64,000 nt of DNA from Gordonia neofelifaecis NRRL B-59395. Lineage in GTDB: Bacteria > Actinomycetota > Actinomycetes > Mycobacteriales > Mycobacteriaceae. The position numbers and the translations under genes are program-made. Numbering within the stretch: position 1 is the first letter of the stretch; every line of letters begins with the position of its first letter. Where the stretch lies: the NCBI RefSeq assembly GCF_000192435.1, contig NZ_AEUD01000017.1:1-64000 (forward strand). The letters run 5' to 3'. The notes beneath the pieces are model-generated. The model saw only the letters and a list, made by a program, of their open reading frames with translations. It did not search any database and was not told where the DNA came from. Shown here piece after piece: positions 61,222 to 64,000 of this stretch.

Positions 61222-61283
61222 CCGCTCCCCGAACCTGCATCCGCGCACCTCCGGAGGTGCGCGGATGCAAGTTCAGGGAGCGG
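61222..61283. repeat. 31-bp-arm inverted repeat between MFS and actP genes
   Basis: The left arm (61222-61252, starting CCGCTCCCCGAAC) and right arm (61253-61283, ending GTTCAGGGAGCGG) are inverted copies matching at 29 of 31 positions, with no spacer (centre CACCTCC-GGAGGTG). It lies after the MFS terminator and 36 bp before the end of the convergent actP gene. A small AGCGGA-AGCA-TCCGCT hairpin precedes it. It could act as a terminator for actP or be a remnant of a small mobile palindrome. Confidence 0.8.
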
Positions 61284-61318
61284 CTGTGGTCGAGGGGCGC
61301 GGTTGGCGGCAGTTGCGC

Positions 61319-62947
61319 CTAGTGCGCCGTCGCGGCTTCCGCGCCGACTCCGGTGAGGGAGCGGACCTCCATCTCGGCATTGCGGCCCGGCTCGCCGCGA
61401 TCGGGCGAGGTGAGGGTGCCGACGACGCCGAGGACGAAGGCGAGCGGAATCGAGATGATGCCCGGGTTCGAGAGCGGGAACCAGGCGAAGTCGGCGCTCG
61501 GGATCATCGCCTTGGCGCCGCCGGAGACGGCGGGGGAGAAGACGATGAGCACGATGCACGAGATCAGGCCGCCGTACATGCTCCAGAGCGCGCCACGGGT
61601 GTTGAAGCGCTTCCAGTAGAGCGAGTACACGATGGTCGGCAGGTTGGCCGAGGCCGCGACGGCGAACGCCAGCGCCACCAGGAACGCGATGTTCTGGCCG
61701 TTGGCGAGGATGCCGAGGACGATGCTCAAGACGCCCAGGACCACGATGCAGCGACGAGAGACCTTCACCTGATCGTCCTCGGATGCCTTGCCGCGCTTGA
61801 TGACCGATGCGTAGATGTCGTGAGCGAACGACGCCGACGCAGTGATCGCGAGCCCGGCCACGACTGCCAGGATGGTGGCGAAGGCGACCGCGGAGATCAC
61901 ACCCAGCAGCACCGTTCCGCCCAGTTCGAGCGCCAGCAACGGAGCTGCCGCATTCTCCTTGCCCGCGGCGGCGAGGATCTTGTCCGGTCCGACCAGTGCG
62001 GCGGCGCCGTAACCCAGGATCAGCGTGAACAGATAGAACGCGCCGATCAGCGAGATCGCCCAGACCACCGAACGACGTGCCTCCTTGGCGGTCGGCACCG
62101 TGTAGAAGCGCATAAGTACGTGCGGCAGGCCGGCGGTGCCGAGTACCAGTGCGAGGCCGAGGGACAGGAAGTTGATCTTCGACGTCGTCGACCCGCCGTA
62201 CTGTGCGCCGGGGGCGAGGACGTCACGCGCGGCGACCGCCTTGTCGGACGACTCGCCCATCGCGCTCTGCGCCTGGCCGAGGATCTCCGAGACGTTGAAG
62301 CCGAACTTGCCGAGCACCATGAAGGTCATCGCGGCGGCACCCACGATGAGTAGGACGGCCTTGATGATCTGCACCCAGGTGGTGCCCTTCATGCCGCCGA
62401 TCAGCACGTACGCGATCATCAGCACGCCGACGACGGCGATCACGATGGACTGGCCGGTGCGGTCGTGGATGTCCAGGAGCAGGGCCACGAGACCGCCGGC
62501 ACCCGCCATCTGCGCGAGGAGGTAGAACAGGGATACGACCAGCGTCGACAGCGCGGCGGCCATCCGGACCGGCCGCTCCTTGAGCCGGAAGCTGAGCACG
62601 TCGGCCATGGTGAAGCGGCCCGTGTTGCGCAGCAGCTCGGCGACGAGAAGCAGGGCTACGAGCCAGGCGACCAGGAAGCCGATCGAGTACAGGAAGCCGT
62701 CGTACCCGTAGACGGCGATGGCACCCGCGATACCGAGGAAGCTGGCGGCGGACAGGTAGTCGCCGGAGATCGCGATGCCGTTCTGCGGGCCGGAGAAGCC
62801 GCCGCCCGCCGTGAAGAACTCCGACGCCGACGCATTCTTCCGGTTGGCGCGGATCACCACGACCATCGTCACGGCGACGAAGGCGATGAAGATCGAGATG
62901 TTGATCGCGGGATTGCCGACGGTCTCGGCGGCGAGGACGGTGGTCAT
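61319..62947 (-). CDS. actP: Cation/acetate symporter (ActP/MctC-like, SSS family)
   Basis: The 542-residue sodium:solute symporter has about 13 helices. Signatures are FTAGGGFSGPQNGIAISGDY, LSAASFLGIAGAIAVYGYDG, LGTAGLPHVLMRFYTVPTAK, FATILAVVAGLAITASASFA and HDIYASVIKRGKASEDD, as in ActP and corynebacterial MctC monocarboxylate importers. It should import acetate or other short acids, feeding the Pta-AckA route encoded at 6.5-9.8 kb. Its ATG overlaps the stop of the DUF485 gene (ATGA). Confidence 0.92.
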   Translation of the reverse strand: MTTVLAAETVGNPAINISIFIAFVAVTMVVVIRANRKNASASEFFTAGGGFSGPQNGIAISGDYLSAASFLGIAGAIAVYGYDGFLYSIGFLVAWLVALLLVAELLRNTGRFTMADVLSFRLKERPVRMAAALSTLVVSLFYLLAQMAGAGGLVALLLDIHDRTGQSIVIAVVGVLMIAYVLIGGMKGTTWVQIIKAVLLIVGAAAMTFMVLGKFGFNVSEILGQAQSAMGESSDKAVAARDVLAPGAQYGGSTTSKINFLSLGLALVLGTAGLPHVLMRFYTVPTAKEARRSVVWAISLIGAFYLFTLILGYGAAALVGPDKILAAAGKENAAAPLLALELGGTVLLGVISAVAFATILAVVAGLAITASASFAHDIYASVIKRGKASEDDQVKVSRRCIVVLGVLSIVLGILANGQNIAFLVALAFAVAASANLPTIVYSLYWKRFNTRGALWSMYGGLISCIVLIVFSPAVSGGAKAMIPSADFAWFPLSNPGIISIPLAFVLGVVGTLTSPDRGEPGRNAEMEVRSLTGVGAEAATAH

Positions 62948-63324
62948 CGGGTCGCCTCTCCGGCGGCCACGGCGTACGTGCCGTCGGCGAAGTGTTCGCG
63001 GACCTGCTCGGCCTGCGGGTCGAGGTCACGGTTCGCGAATCGCACGTACAGGAACGTGATGCCGAAGGTGGTGACGAACTGGAGCAGGCCCAGGATCAGG
63101 CCGACGTTGATGTTGCCCCAGACCTTGGTGGCCATGAAGTCGTGCGCGAAGGCGCCGAGGATGACGTAGACGGCGTACCAGACCAGGAAGAACGCGGTCA
63201 TCGGGAAGACGAAGCGGCGCAGCGTGGTGCGCAGCCTCTGGAATTCGGGGCTGGCCTGCGCGGCCAGGAACTCGTCCTGGGACGGACTGATGTCCTTCGG
63301 CGCGGCATGATCGGCGACGGTCAC
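62944..63324 (-). CDS. DUF485 membrane protein (YjcH-like ActP partner)
   Basis: The 126-residue protein has two helices (FVFPMTAFFLVWYAVYVILG and VGLILGLLQFVTTFGITFLY) and the DUF485 layout: SPEFQRLRTTLRRFVFP before, YVRFANRDLDPQAEQVRE after. DUF485 genes sit directly upstream of acetate permeases in many bacteria, as here. The GTG starting MTVADHAAPKD follows AAGGAGTGATC; a GTG two codons earlier would overlap the ribosome binding site. Confidence 0.9.
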   Translation of the reverse strand: MTVADHAAPKDISPSQDEFLAAQASPEFQRLRTTLRRFVFPMTAFFLVWYAVYVILGAFAHDFMATKVWGNINVGLILGLLQFVTTFGITFLYVRFANRDLDPQAEQVREHFADGTYAVAAGEATR

Positions 63325-63438
63325 GATCACTCCTTCATGAATGGTGGACTACGGGCGTAACGCTGCTCACAGCATGGGTGAGACGCCAGTCACACAGGAG
63401 TGGATCGGTGCCCCGGTCGGTGAGGGCCGTCGCGCGTG

Positions 63439-63470
63439 CGGTGAACGGTCGACGGACTCCGGTGAACGGT
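63439..63470. promoter_or_regulatory. Two CGGTGAACGGT direct repeats, 21 bp apart
   Basis: CGGTGAACGGT occurs at 63439-63449 and 63460-63470, exactly 21 bp (two helical turns) apart, 115-146 bp upstream of the DUF485-actP operon. On the minus strand it reads ACCGTTCACCG twice. Exact phasing on one face of the helix suggests a response-regulator-type site. Only the operon on the minus strand starts here. Confidence 0.45.
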
Positions 63471-63485
63471 AGGCCTGCGTTCGGC

Positions 63486-64000
63486 CTACGGCGTCCGTTC
63501 CACCCCGAGGCCCAGCCGTTCGGGCACGTGCATACGCGCGAAGGCGGCGGCCGTCCCGGGCGGCACGCGGTTCCTGGTGCCGAGGCTGACCAGCACCATC
63601 GTGGCGAACGTCAGGGGAACGGTCACCGCTGCGGGGAACCCGATGATGGTGGCGAGCCAGCCGCCGCCCGCACCGTCGACCACCCCGGTGACAGTGAAGC
63701 CGACGGCCAGCGCCGACGTGACGGCACCCACCGCCAGCCCGGCCACCGCGCCCGCAGCCGTGAGCCCCCGCCACCAGATGCCAAGCACCAGGAGCGGGCA
63801 CAGTGTGGACGCCGAGACGGCGAACACCAGTCCCACTGACCGCGACAACTCGAGCGAGCCCGCACCCAGCGCGATCGCGATCGGCACGGCACCGCCCACC
63901 AGAGCGCCGATCCGGAAGCTGCGAATGCCCGGGCGCATCAGGTCGGTGGACACGACGCCCGCGATGCTCACCAGCAGGCCGGACGACGTCGCGAGGAACG
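63486..64000 (-). CDS. Sodium/solute symporter (SSS family), C-terminal part only
   Basis: The frame runs off the right edge of the window, so only the last 171 or so residues are seen. They contain FLATSSGLLVSIAGVVSTDL, four further helices (GAVPIAIALGAGSLELSRSV; VGLVFAVSASTLCPLLVLGI; AVAGLAVGAVTSALAVGF; AVTVPLTFATMVLVSLG) and a C-terminal Arg/Pro-rich tail. The match to the C-terminus of ActP-like symporters is good, making this a second acetate/monocarboxylate-type transporter in tandem with DUF485-actP. The start lies outside the window. Confidence 0.82.
   Translation of the reverse strand, partial: FLATSSGLLVSIAGVVSTDLMRPGIRSFRIGALVGGAVPIAIALGAGSLELSRSVGLVFAVSASTLCPLLVLGIWWRGLTAAGAVAGLAVGAVTSALAVGFTVTGVVDGAGGGWLATIIGFPAAVTVPLTFATMVLVSLGTRNRVPPGTAAAFARMHVPERLGLGVERTP

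Noticed and set aside
63361-63395. CRP/GlxR-like dyads (CTCAC-N7-GTGAG; GTGA-N8-TCAC) upstream of DUF485-actP
   Set aside because: Spacers of 7 and 8 do not match the TGTGA-N6-TCACA consensus, so they were not listed as sites.

Overview
The window is a high-GC, gene-dense chromosomal segment of a mycolic-acid actinobacterium (order Mycobacteriales). Gordonia or a close relative such as Williamsia is my best guess. The evidence is synteny with mycobacteria: pknG-glnH-glnX-mutT3-thiE-thiO-thiS-thiG lie together, and a Cdc48-like ATPase-pssA-psd block follows further on. An EphD-type hydrolase/dehydrogenase fusion, a DUF222/HNH ('13E12-like') protein, a TIGR03086 protein and several fad genes agree with this. 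No ESX, PE/PPE, prophage, IS, rRNA or CRISPR feature is visible. The genus assignment is inference.

Layout. 0-6.5 kb: endonuclease IV, a PAP2 lipid phosphatase, small unknown proteins, a thioesterase-like protein, an HdeD-like membrane protein, a CDF metal exporter, a DUF5709 protein and a TetR regulator. 6.5-9.8 kb: pta-ackA (acetate/acetyl-CoA). 9.85-10.1 kb: a cluster of a dispersed GGTTGAGCGAGC-type repeat. 10.1-19.1 kb: the PknG/GlnH/GlnX amino-acid sensing operon, a frameshifted mutT3, a small LeuA-regulatory-domain-like protein, then thiE and, divergently, a TPP riboswitch with thiO-thiS-thiG. 19.1-27.7 kb: a DMT-like permease, a first ATP-grasp enzyme, an alpha/beta hydrolase, arsC, a ferredoxin-reductase-like flavoprotein, lysE/lysG and a thiolase. 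27.7-34.4 kb: two divergent Tat-exported phosphatases, an SPFH-Arc gene pair, a second ATP-grasp enzyme and a secreted GH1 glycosidase. 34.3-42.6 kb: a split DUF222/HNH gene, tRNA-Gly(CCC), cspA with its terminator, a K+ channel-like protein, a secreted unknown protein, dcd, a bitopic unknown protein and a MerR regulator.

42.7-46.6 kb holds an apparent operon that I find the most interesting: an EphD-like hydrolase-SDR fusion, a PF10118 'metal-dependent hydrolase' carrying a complete E/ExxH/E/ExxH di-iron ligand set, and a PDR-type FAD/[2Fe-2S] reductase. Together they look like a two-component di-iron oxygenase coupled to epoxide/alcohol processing, perhaps acting on mycolic acids. 46.6-59.3 kb: an alanine-type aminotransferase, exonuclease III, an acyl-CoA synthetase under a striking palindrome, the Cdc48-like ATPase-pssA-psd block, an SRPBCC protein, a second repeat cluster, two acyl-CoA dehydrogenases and an amidase. 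59.3-64 kb: an MFS exporter with IclR-like sites, a 31-bp inverted repeat, a DUF485-actP acetate permease operon and the 3' end of another sodium/solute symporter that runs off the window.

Genes mostly sit in short operons with ATGA or TGATG junctions. Starts were chosen by family length, ribosome binding sites and these overlaps. Many long antisense reading frames exist because of the GC content and were discarded.
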